64,000 bases of DNA, taken from positions 1-64,000 of the forward strand of contig JAKCPI010002732.1 in assembly GCA_023213315.1 (NCBI GenBank), in the 5' to 3' direction. Below are positions 34,435-46,700 of the stretch, piece by piece. Positions within the stretch are counted from its first letter, which is position 1, and every line of letters starts with the position of its first letter. A model generated the notes under the pieces. The model saw nothing but the letters and a program-made list of their open reading frames with translations, had not been told where the DNA came from and did no database searches. Position numbers and translations under genes: made by a program. This stretch comes from Euborellia annulipes. Taxonomy: Eukaryota; Arthropoda; Insecta; Dermaptera; Anisolabididae.

Positions 34435-35005
34435 CAGAAGAAAATTCAGCCAGGATTTTTTCTTTAAAAAAATATATTAACGTTTCGGCCTTGGTTAAGG
34501 CCATCTTCGGGGCTGTTAGATATCATTATCATCATCATTTCATTATTTCATTACTATACTGTATATAAAGCGCTAGCCACTGACTTCCTGTAGTGTGCCT
34601 CTCAGGGCGCTGATTGGCCAGAGTAAAAGGAAGTAGAGTCAGAGAGAGAAATTTAAAATTCTAAAATTTTGTAATTGCTCGCCGAAGGCGACGTATTGAT
34701 CTCTCGTGTGACATTAGAAAAACTTTTTAGTTTAAGAAAAATTATTTTCTTTTCTCTTTCACGAATACAATATATATTATTTTTTCGGATATATGAATTA
34801 ATAAATATTTAATTATATAACAATATATATTTTTTGTCTATTGTGAATATACTCCAAGGCAGTACAATATCATCTAATCCATATATATACATAATGACAT
34901 CTAACAGCCCCAAGATGGCCATAACTAAGGCCGAATTGTTAGCTGTTGAAAATATATTTTTTTAAAGAAAAAATCCTGGCTGCATTTTCTTCTGTTTTTT
35001 TTATT
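34435..35005. repeat. Outward-facing pair of hammerhead-like units
   Basis: Minus-strand unit (core at 34481-34520: CCGAAGA, GGCC...GGCC, GAAA, CGTT) and plus-strand unit (core at 34903-34947: AACAGC stem I, CCCAAGA, GGCC...GGCC, GAAT, TGTT, GCTGTT) share the flanking tail AAAGAAAAAATCCTGGCTG in opposite orientation. Both cores carry substitutions. Confidence 0.65.
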
Positions 35006-36510
35006 ACTGATTAAAATTCTACCAGCCATAAAATACCCATTTAATATAGAAAATTTATTTATTGCTGCCATCGAAAAAAAACAGCCACCCAACAGAATGG
35101 CCTATAGTTTAAAAAATGCCCAGACCAAAGAGAAAATCCCTAAAAATGGTATAATTAAATTCCGAATGCCATAAAATGAAAAATCTAATCGAGAAAATTT
35201 TTCTGCATCTGAGGCCATTTAGACTGTGTGCATATTTATTAAATTAAGTAGCTGCCAAAATCTATGGATCTAACGCAGAAAATGAATAAGGCGAAATTAT
35301 ATAGCGTTTTTTTTCGCTCTCAAATTGAAAATATTTTGGTGACACCATCGAGAATACATATATATTTCCGAGACAAAGTCTATCAGAGTTTGTTTAAGTG
35401 TGATGAAATATGAAAAGCTTTTTCTCCTCTTTTGTTTATAAAAATTTAAAACAAAAAAATATTAATAATACACATTTTATTTTTTAAGCAAGGTATATTA
35501 TTACCTGGCTGTAAGAATGACGAAAAGTAATATATCTATTTGCTTGCGAAATAAAATTGTGATTATTAATGTTTTTAAAGAAAATTTATATTTGAAAATA
35601 TAATTTTTTTTTTTTTTCATCATTTGATGAACAAACATCTTTTTTATAATTATTTTTAGTAAGAATTTCTTTTAAAATAAAAACTTGAGACAATGACCCT
35701 GATTTGAATCTATATTTCGATCACATTCTTATTCTTTTAAATGGAGTTCAAATTATTACACTTTAATCTGAAAGAGGCACAAATGTGATTCTTTGAACAT
35801 CCTGGATATTCTCTTTTTTTATTTTCAAATTATAAGTGCATTTATGATATTAAATGCTGAGCACGTGCCATTGTTTATTTTATTTGAAAAATATAAAATT
35901 AATCTTTGACGGGCTCAGTTATTTATTTATTTAAGTAGTTTATTTATTAACTTGCTAAAACTTTGGACTTGTCCAGAAGGGATTTTGCAAGTTGTAATTT
36001 TCGGGAAATTTGTTTAAACAGAAAAAAGTAAAATTAAAATTTCAATAAAAAAATAAAATAAAACAAATACTATCAGTATCATAAGTTTGGAACAAATTTG
36101 AAAAAAATTAGATAAAAAAAAATAGATAAATCTAATTTAATAAAATTGCTTTTGAGCTTTTGAGCCCAAGCAAATTTTTGTATTAAAAAAAACACCTCGA
36201 ATATTATGTATTTTGAATCTATATTTCGATTAAAAATTAATAGTACAAACTCTATCTTTTGCTTTCCCTTAATTAGTAATTAGAAAGACTATAAAATTCA
36301 AAAATAGCAATTACTTTGGTTTTCTTATCTCCTAATTATCTATTAAGAATAAACAAAAGTTTAGGTTTGTTCGTTTTCAGACTGACTTGTCAGTTAAGTA
36401 AGTCAATGACACAAGATATATACCCTGGTATATATATATATATTATTTATATTAAAATACTTTCTTTGCAAATACAAATACAATGATGGAAAATATGTCT
36501 GTTCAACTTA

Positions 36511-36975
36511 ATAAGGATAGCGGATGGCAGCCAGGAAAAACAAAATCAGATAAAAACAAGATCAATTTTTATCAGATTTTTCTTTATTTGGTCGTTGACG
36601 TATTGGACGCAAGTCGCGTCCTTCCTCAGGACAATTAAAACTTCAAACAAATTCCAGATGGAGGTATTTCTAGTGAAAATTGAAATCGTGATAAAATTTC
36701 AATATATGACAAACTGAATGCATTCTTTCTTTGATGGCATTGCTTTAAGCCCCTTGTAGTCAAGTTTGTCATATATTGAGATTTTATCATTCCACAACGA
36801 TTTCAATTTTCACTAGAAATACCTCCATCTGTATTTGTTTGACGTTTTGATTGTCCTGAGGAAGGACGCGACTGGCGTCCGAAATGTCGACGATCAAATA
36901 AAAAAAAATCTGATAAAAATTGATTGATTTTTTTATCTGATTTTGTTTTTCCTGGCTGCCATCCGCTATCCTTAT
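36511..36975. mobile_element. 465-bp palindromic element with two hammerhead-like units
   Basis: Outer ends ATAAGGATAGCGGATGGCAG and its complement; arms about 150 bp each. The left unit (minus strand, 36587-36636) has GAAA changed to AATA; the right unit (plus strand, 36846-36898) is intact. Inner arms are also complementary around TTTGTCATATATTGA. Confidence 0.85.
36846..36898 (+). ncRNA. Best-preserved hammerhead-ribozyme-like fold
   Basis: TTTGATTGTC (stem I), CTGAGGA, A, GGACGC, 5-base loop, GCGTCC, GAAA, TGTC, GACGATCAAA. Stem I is ten consecutive pairs (one G-U), stem II six Watson-Crick pairs, and GTC directly precedes the stem I 3' strand as at a hammerhead cleavage site. The core differs from textbook hammerheads by one unpaired base between CTGAGGA and stem II, and stem III is nearly absent. 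Confidence 0.75.
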
Positions 36976-37716
36976 ACAAATACAATATTTTTAATTTTTA
37001 CCCCCTTCGAAATTTCGTTAAGTAGTTCTAAACTTTTTGATAGTGATAATATAATGTCACATTGCTAAAATTACAATTTTCTGTTATATATTCCCGAAAT
37101 AAAAAGTAGATATTTCAACTGCCATTAAAAAGAAATTTTTTTTTAGAGAGAGAATAAGTATAAAGTATTAAGAAAGAAAAAATTAAATTATTTGTGCCTT
37201 TTTTTTTCTTTTAGGAATGTTCGAATTAAGCGATTTTCAATCATCGGCCATCTCTAATACTGAAATATTTTATTATTTATTAATTCAGTCTCTAATATTT
37301 TTAAGAATATATCATCATTGATATGAAATTCTAAAAAATAAATTTATATGGCCAAAATTCTTCCTTCATTAAATTTCAATATAATGGCAGAACTACATAC
37401 ATAGAGAGACAATTTCACTTTGGGTTTAGATACTTTTTATCCCTTCCAGTTTAGTCCAATTAGACTAGTTGGACTCTAAAGAAAATATTAATTCAAAATA
37501 ATTTTTTCTATTTTGTATAATGAAAAAAAAAATAATTTTGAAGAAATCTTTTCTTAAGGATTAAGATGCCTTTTGAAATTATTGAGCATCTTTTTTTTTT
37601 TTTAATTTTTTTCCAGAACATAGTTCTGATATTTTTTGCACTAGTATAGCTGTCTTTCTCTCTCCCTTGTTCTATATATCTTTAATGAATTCGTTAATAA
37701 TATAAGTCCCGAACTT

Positions 37717-40700
37717 TTAATAAAGCTCGTCATGCCTAAGTCTTTGATGATGAAGTACAGGATGCGTGAGATCAGCCTCTTCCATACTTCCAAGGAGTCC
37801 CTTTTTCTCCTCTTTCTGCGAACACTCGTTAGATTTTTCTTTTTCTGGTACTCGAAATTGGGGCTCGAAGCAGGGCTATAAACAAAAAAAAAATTTATTG
37901 ATATAGTTAAAAAAAAAATTTTTTTTGTGCCGACATATATTTAGTTTCTACCGATATATAGAAGATACAAAATTTATAAATATGGGTAAATATTTATATT
38001 TTGATACCATGGCAACCATTTCTCCTATCTTAACTCTTGGGGGTCGGTCCCCTTTGGAACTTTTTATATATTTAAAATTTTTTTTTCCAATTCTTATGTA
38101 ATTTTGTATTTATTTAGAATTATTTCGAGTAGTACAATTGAAAACGCAAGTAGTCAAGTTTGCAACTAAGGTGCTATGGAAAACTCGACACAAAAAAATC
38201 TGGTGTGACAAGTACAGTACACAACTTTCAATTACAGAAGTTAAGAGAAAGTAGTGTGCCACCAGTCACATCAGATTATTCTTTCTTTTAAATTTTACCT
38301 TTTTTTTTCAAGTATTTAATCGAAATTTATTTGAAAAATTTTACTTAGCTCTGCTTATCTTTGTTAAATATTTTATATTATATAAGAAATTTTTTGAAAA
38401 AGAAATCGCCAATAAATTTGAAAAGTAAAAATTGACGTCAATATTGTAAAACTGACTTTTGAACTGAGCTATCAAAAAAAGGAAAAAAAAATTCCTTTTG
38501 CGTTGAAGTTATCAAAGACTGTTAATCAAAATTCAAAATAAAAAATTTTACTTGATATATATATATACAGTATATATAAACAAAAAAAATTTAATTATAC
38601 AATGATATTAGAAGCAAAGTCAAATTATTTGTCACTTCCTATATAAAATATTAATTTTTACAATAACAAATATTTACTTTTCATTTTTCTTTTGAATTCA
38701 TTTACAATTCAAATATCTAAATACGCATTGACCCCATCAGAGCAAGTAAGGTGCGCATCAAGTCAAGTTCAAAAGTCATAATTTTATCACGTGTAAAAAA
38801 ATTAAATAAAACTCACCGTTTCACAGATATTCATATTACAACAGTTCTCTATTGTAATTTCACATTGATCAGAAGTTGTGATACCAGAATGAGGCGGTGG
38901 ATGTCTATCTGACATCGGAGTCACATTTTTATTGACTATAATTCGTTTCTTAATACGTGGTCGTCGACTTAGTACACGAACTCGCCATACAAGGACCATT
39001 ATCATAAAACAAAGGAAGATAAGAATGGCGCCCATCGTATGAGTGAGAAGTCGTGAGGAAAAATTTGTTTCTTCTGAATAATTCTCAGATGCAATGACGG
39101 GTAGTGAATTATTTAAAGGTAAATACTCCGAACTTTCTTCAAGAGATGAACAACTAAAATAAATTAATAATATTGTAAATTATTAACAATATGAAAAAGG
39201 TTGTTTAGGGTATATCTTAAGGGGTGGGTCTCGAAAAACCGTTAATAGCCGATAAAGAATCTGGTTACTCTAGGCGCCAAAAGATGGCGTTAGTTCTGCC
39301 CATAGGGAAACAAGCATTTTAGTCCATTTCATTGGTAATGTTCCAGTAATTAATTAATGGCAAAAATTAATTATTTTTAACAAAATGATTACCAATTTAA
39401 TTATCTAAAAGATATAGTTCGAATTTTTTTAAATTATCTTGAATATGAATAAAATAACATTAGAATTAGAGAAAGAAGGGGTAAAAAATTGAAGAGCCCA
39501 CGGGAAAAACATGATAAGTCTATTTTTGCAATTTTTCACCTGACCATTTTTTTAAGTTTGTTTACATTATGTTTTTCTATTGTACAGTGTTTCTTAAAGT
39601 GTGAATATTATTGGACCTATCACGTTCAAAAGCATGGAACTAGCATATAAAAGTACTTCGGTTTTGCAACCAGATAGCGTAAAAAATACAAAAAAAAACA
39701 AACAAACAAAAAAGGACTTATCATTAGGGTCCGAACGAAATAAGATTTCCAGCCGAAACCGAATTTCGGTCTCAATCTTAGTTTCGGCAGAAACCGAAAC
39801 TTGTCTTAAACCTTTTTTTTTTTAGTAAATTTTCCCTCGTGACTCAAACAATCACTTCATTTTTCCCTCTTGCGAAAATCATTAGACTTTTTTTTCTGTG
39901 TACGAGTCTCATCACATCTTTTCAAACTCAGATTTCGACCGGCCAAAAATTTCGTCTGGCTTGTGACCGAAACCGAAACTTCGGTCGGTTCCTACTTATC
40001 ATGTTTTTTCCCGTGTGCTCTTCAATTATAATGATGCATATAGTTACTTACTTGCATTCTTTTGCAAAAATCGGCGTTTTAAAAGTGCAGACCCAACGGC
40101 ATAGTTTTCCAATTTTATTAATATAATTTTTATTTATTTCACTATTAATTTCGCATCGATTGCCTTTAAATCCGTTTGGACAATCACATCGTGGACCAGT
40201 AGAAGCTGGACCAGGAGAACATATTCCACCATTTACACAAAATCCAGAACATTGATCCCGTTCACATCGTGTGCCTACATATCCTCGTTCACAGAGACAC
40301 CATGGATGGCCATCTTTGGTCACACTACAACTCCCATGTGGCATACAATAATCCGAACAGATATTGAATTCGCATTGTAAGCCTTTATAGCCAAGTGGAC
40401 ATTGACATCCTGAACCTTTCCAAAAACCACCGTTCTTGCAATGTAAAGAAATTTGAGATTCAGGAGAAATAGTAGTAGTAGCATCAATGTATTTCGGCAA
40501 TAAATTAGGACGACATTGTGGATGTAAAAGTGATCGAGTCTCAGACCATGTAATAAGTGAATTTGGCTCTTCTGTAATAAACGATTTAGTAACAATTTGT
40601 TTTCTTTTTTCATCTTGATCGTTTTTATTTAATGACCAGACTGCGTGACTTTGAAGATCAGTCCAAAATAAGAAATTCTGATTGAGCGCAATGGAATAAG

Positions 40701-43700
40701 GTCGTTGATGTTTATCTTGAAGGAGAGAATGACGATCAGAACCATCATAATTTGAACTACTTATTTGGAATCCATATCCATCAACATCATCTATCCAATA
40801 GATTCTTTCTTGAATTTCATCAACAGTAATACCCAATGGATTACTGAGATAGTCATTAATAATTACATGATTATTAGAACCATCCAGATTTGCTCGTCCA
40901 ATGGATGGATGATAATGATCGTTATTAGTCCAAAATATTAACCTGAAGATCATATAATGATTTATATAAATTCAAACTTGTTAGGTGGGAATTAAATCAA
41001 GAATTTAAAACCTACTGTTGGCAGTTGTCAATAGCAATATCTTGTGGATCTTGATCTTCTTCAAAATGAATTAATTCTACTGGTTCAGTATCTACCGGCG
41101 TAAGGAAAAAGATTGTTTTAATATTTCGCTCCACCCAATAAAGAATATTCGTATTATGGTCGAATCTCATTCCGCTTATATGGCGAGTATTTCCTAAAAA
41201 AAAACAAAGATAAATTATTGAAGACTTGATTTATAAAATAAATAAATAAATAAGTAATTAATAGTGAATACAAAGCCATAAGCCTATGATAAAAAATCTT
41301 TATGCTTAATCAAAGAGCGGGTGGGGTGGAATTAAGCAAATTTGTGAATTAATAAAATATTCTTCTTTCCCCACAAGTTATAAAAATAGACAGCAAGGGT
41401 GTCATTTTTTGAGGTTCCAGAAAAAGATAAAATAGAGTTTTTGGAGGAGGAAAGGGAGGAATCTAATGGGACCGACCTCTACTAATAAGGAACCAGTGGC
41501 GTCATTTCAACTTTTTTTTTTTTTGGGGGGGGCAAATATTTTTTTCTTAAAATTTACTTACAAATATGTACTCAAATTGGGCCAAAAGATATTTAATTTA
41601 ATTAATTGTTTAATTCTCTACAGTTTATATACTCGTAGATATATTTTGAAAGATTTTATCTAGAATAATATAAAATTTTTAAAAGTCAGAGCCCTTGGGG
41701 GGGGGGCAAATGACCCCGCCACTGTAAGGAACTCGTTCATTCTTCCCAGTACCCAATTGATTCGTTTACTTCTCTTAATTAGAAAACAATGTAAACATGT
41801 AATTATTTGGATACTGAGATGAAGGAGATGAGGGTGGCGTAACCAGGGGGGGGGGCGAGCGGGGGCTCGAGCCCCCCCCGCCCCAGGCACATCGAGCCCT
41901 TGGCGCCCCCCGAAACCGGCATAGGCGCCCTACGGCCTCTAAGATATAGCCCAGCGAATGTGATTTTATCATATTCCTTTCATCGATTGGCTTAAAAAAT
42001 TGATTGTTTTCTTTTAAAATTATATTACAACTTGAATTCTACTATTTTAAATGAATTTAATTCCAAAAATAATAAATAACGTATATAGAGGCTTTATAAT
42101 TAAAATTTTTTTTATTTTGCAATATATAAGCCTTAATTTGATGTTTTAAGGCTGTGGAGATTTACTCAGGATTCGTATAAGCCTTAATATTTAATTTTTT
42201 GAAATTCAAAATTTTCTTAAGCATGAAGGAATTGAGCTATGAGACTGAAATGTTATATTTAAGTTAAACACCCCCCGAGACCGTGAAAATAAGCTTTTAA
42301 TCAAAATCGGCCAAAAAGTACTAGTATTTTACTGATGTAGTTTTTCAGTTTTTTTCGAGTTTCTCAAAATGATAGGGCTTTTACCAATCTTCAGGCCCGC
42401 CCGAGCCCGCCCGGAATTTTTTCAAACCCGCCCATTCCCGCCCGAGATTTAGTGAATGAATGAACGAATGTCTAGCAATTTTTAAATAAAATTTCATTTG
42501 CATGCCCGTCCGCCCGAACCCGTTTATTTAGACTTGTTACCCGCCCGTACCTGCCCGTAATTTTTTCATGGCCTCCAAAGCCCGCCCGGCCCGGTCCGCG
42601 GGCCAGGCGGGTAACGGGCCTACGGGCCAACCTGTACCCGTGCAGGGCTCTAATCGGGGGTTCGGATCCCAGGCAGTCCGATGATTTTATTTAAGCTATT
42701 TGAATACCAAATGTCAAAGTCAAAGTCTTATATGGTCTAAGTTGCCGAAAAGACTGTGTGCATGTGTGTGTGAGTGTGAGTGTGAATGGGGAAAAAAGTG
42801 TTTGTTAAAAAAAATATGGGGAAACTTTCTCGTATATTCTTTTGGAATTAGGTCTGGGTGTGTGTGTGTGAACACGATTGCTTAAAAACCAAAGCAGCTA
42901 GATAGATGAAATTTGGTATATGCTCCTTACACTAAAATTGTGGATTTCTATCAACTTTTGTAGTAAATACGTCACTTGGAAGTAGTACTTTACCTAATAT
43001 AATAAGTTTTTTCAGAAATTTCGAAATTTTCAATTTCTTTGTTATATTATGATAAAATACTCAATTTTAAAAAGATTTTATTCTTTGATATTTTTCCGAA
43101 AACTGAATAGTTTTTGAAATAATCACAGAAGAAAACGACATTTTTCGTAAAAGCAAAGAAAAATCAAAACAAAACCATACAGGTGTCATTAAAAAAACAT
43201 GTAAATATAAACAAATTCGCTGAGGAAATTACAGGATGCAAGAAATTTGCCCGCCGAAGGCGGCAATTCTCGCCGAAGGCGAGCAGGGGTCCAGGGGGCG
43301 GAGCCCCCTGAAAAATCGGCGCCCTAGTTAAGCTTCGCCCCCCCCCCCCCCCGCCCTCAAAGGCTGGTTACGCCGCTGTATAGGGCTAACAACACTATTT
43401 CAGTTATATAAGAATAAGTTTTAATTTATTTTTATTATTTTCCATCAGAAAATAGTGTAGCATTCAATTTTTAGTTTTTAAGAAATTTACAAAAGATAAG
43501 ATTATGTTCTATGATCGCTCTCCCCTCTCTTAATTAGCTCCGCTCTGATCGCCTTGCCCCTTCCTTTCAAGCGGGCTGCCCCCCCCCCCCTCCCCTCCCC
43601 CGCCCCTTGAGTAGGAGTAACCCAACTTTCCCCTCATCTCATCCCAGAGCTTGGCCATCCCTCCCCTACGTTCCCCCCACCAAAGGAGTGGGAGTAAATT

Positions 43701-46700
43701 TCAAGCGCTCTAACAATTGGATTCTTTACTTTCTAGGCCATTTCCCCTTGCCAAGCGCCTTGTTGCCATCCCCTCTCACGGTCTCACTGGCGGCCGCGGC
43801 GTCTCTCACCACCCCTCCGCTGTTAGACGAGACGACGCTTACAAGCCATCAACACCTCCTCCCCCCGTTGCTCGAAATTTCAGGTAAATTTTATATTTTT
43901 TAAAATTCTTTTTGCATATAAATATTTCTTTTAATTACTTTTAAACATTTTTATATGAAAATTTAAAAAAGTTTTAATATTTCGATTAAATATTCAAATT
44001 AGTATTAAAAGAAACAAAAGTTGATAAATAGTTTTAACAAGATCAATTTATGATTTTGATATTAAATGTCGATTTCAACTTAATAGTTGAAAGTTGAAAG
44101 ACCTACCTCCTTTAACATTAAGTGAAATTAATTATTTTTTATACTAACAACGAATTTTTTTTTTCAAAACAGGAAACCAACTAACAGCAACGGGGTTTAT
44201 TCACCCATCCATCATTGCCAATTGAGAGGACTCTGTAACCAGCCATCTTGGCTTCTTCTCTTCAACAATACCCTGGTGATTATTTTTAATTCAAACAATA
44301 AGACTTGTTATTGTTAAATGATAAAATATTTATTACTTACTAACCGATTTCGATTAGCCACGATCTCATTTAACAATAAGTGAGAGTAATTATTTGGTTA
44401 AAATAAATAATTTTTAGATAAAAATTAGATTTAAAGGCTGAATATAAATATGATCTAATTTATTTACTAGCTGCACGGCCAGACTTAAAAGGCCAATCAA
44501 AGGCTTTCTTTAAACACCCACAAAAATTTTTTATTTCTCTTGCTATATATGAATATCTTATTTAAGATTCCTATAATGACTAGCTGCATAGCCAGATTTG
44601 GGCGGACTTACTCTGAAACAGTATTTTCACAAATTTTGAAAATTTTTAATTTCTCTTCATAATTTATTTGTAAATATTTATTTCATTAAAAAACTAGCTG
44701 CGCAGCCAGATTTTGGAGAGTGGACCATAAAAGCCATCTATCCATATTTGAAATCCTCAAAAAATTTTTATTACTCATAACACTTATAAATATCTTATCA
44801 TTTAATTTAATAACTAGATGCTTAGCCAGACTGGGGCGGCCCAGCTGGGTTCTCCATATTCGAAACTGCCCGACTTAAAAGTCAAAGGCTCTCTTTAGAC
44901 ACCCACAAAAAATTTTTATTTCTCTTGCTATATATGATTATCTTAAGATTTCTAAAATAACTAGCTGCATAGCCAGTTTTGGGCGGCTTACTCGGAAACA
45001 CCGTAAAGCATTAGCTTCATGTGCTCTTGTTTGCCTTCCGTTAAATATTTATTTCAATTAAATTGGCTTCCAATCGAATGAAAATTATAGGGACGGGGTC
45101 TAATGGTCTCAGGTGCAAGACAAAAAAAAAATTATTTCTTTTAACATTTTTATTTAAACTAGCTGCATAGACAGATTTGGAGGACCTAGTCTCTTTAAGC
45201 CTCAAATTTTTTTAGATTATTGTTATTTCTTATAAATTTTCTTTTTTCTATAAAAACTAGCTATGCAGCTAGACTTGGACGGCCCACTTAGAATTCTCAC
45301 ACCGAAAATATTTTATATTTGACGCTCAGATATAATTCATTTCACTTAATATTTCAACTTCGAAGGCCAATTCAGTTGCGCTAAATAAAATTAGGACTAT
45401 AATTTTTTTTTCTTTGTTTTTTCACGGAATTACCCTACCATATTATGATAAATGAATTCATTGGATGTCATATTATCAGGTACAAGGCCTCTGTAAAGGA
45501 GTTTTTTACATCTTTAGGAATTTGTAATTTTTTATTTAAAAATAAAATACATAAACAGAATTATAGTATTTTTTGGTCCACTGGAGGGGGGAGGGGCACA
45601 TACTAATTTGCTTCTGATTCTAGAATGTTTTCAAACTTTTAATAAAAGAAATTAAATTTTTTTCAGATAGTCCTTGAACTTATGAGACAATATTTCTCGG
45701 ACTCAATCTCCAGATGCTGTATTTTACCTAAACAAGCATCATCATACAGAACGAGACTTATATAAAAAGTTGGAGGGGTTATTATTACTTTATACACGAA
45801 TGATGAAGGCCATTATCATGCGAGAGGAATTACTCTTCGAGTCAGCTGGTAATTTTTTTTTTCTTAAATTATTTTTCAATAAAACAAATTTTACTTTCTA
45901 TTGCCTATAAGCCTATATTATATTTTTATTATAGAAAGCATGTTTTTTTTTTTTTTTTTGTATATAGCAATATAAGCTGAAATAGTTTTTTAGCGAAACT
46001 ATCCAAAAATGTATTACATTTTATTAATTACTGTCGTTTTCTTTTCTTTCAGTTCCCGGTCTACTTTCATGATATTGATTTGACTTCTGGCCTCTCTTCT
46101 GGAGTAACACGTGAGCCTCGCTTCTGCTGCAACAATTCTTCTGGAGTAGCAACTGATCTTCTCTTCTAGTCTTTCTACTGAGCTTCTCTTCTCAAGGAAC
46201 TTGAAGTAAGGCCAGCGATTACATTATAGGAGACTCAGATTTTTTACAGTTTCATTAGAGTTGAGCTCTTAAATTGTTACAGTCATAAAGAGTCAAGTGA
46301 TATTCTTTTAGAAATTGTTAATAACAGCGCTAGTTTTATGTCAAAATTAATATCGATATGATATTTTGGCCAATCCTAAAAATTTGAAAAAATATTATAA
46401 ACCATATAGTTGGTGATATTTTTTTTCAAATTTCTAATAAAGGAACAATATATCATTACAATATTATGTTCTTTAAATTAGATTAACTTGAAACTATGTT
46501 CTCTTACTAAATTTTTCCAAAAAAATCATCAAACTTAAGTTGACTGATGACAATTTTAGTTCTTCAACTCAAGTGTATCTGTAATGTAAGATGAAAAAAA
46601 AAAACTTAAATTCTTTTTACAACAATAATAATTTACAATCAAAGGAAAACTTAAAAAGTTTAATATTTAAAAATAAATTTTTTTTAGATTTTGATCAATT

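Larger units (their letters stand above)
28581..37716. other. Gene-free interval rich in hammerhead-like repeat pairs
   Basis: No coding exon could be supported in about 9 kb between INTS8 and cueball. Contents: hammerhead-like inverted pairs near 30715-30965, 32029-32750, 34435-35005 and 36511-36975; single copies at 31213 and about 31740; fragments of the 10016 foldback (31600-31715); SINE tail fragments near 31405 and 35205; the rest is AT-rich DNA. Confidence 0.6.
41832..43380. mobile_element. G-rich composite DNA transposon remnant
   Basis: Left end GGTGGCGTAACCAGG plus a G-run and right end CTGGTTACGCCGCTG are inverted termini about 1.5 kb apart; a 260 bp relative sits at 50499-50762 with the same inner sequence (TTCGCCCCCTCCGCCCTC). 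Nested inside are a CCCGCCC-rich block (about 42392-42653) and a truncated SINE (42652-42814). No ORF of note. Confidence 0.7.

Noticed and set aside
28581..37716. Autonomous Penelope-like or other reverse transcriptase
   Set aside because: I looked for RT, GIY-YIG or integrase motifs around the hammerhead-like repeats on both strands and found none.
40320..40613. 97-codon minus-strand ORF
   Set aside because: Out-of-frame shadow of cueball exon 4.
44466..45290. CRISPR-like array
   Set aside because: Eukaryotic context, long irregular spacers that are themselves similar, and no cas genes.
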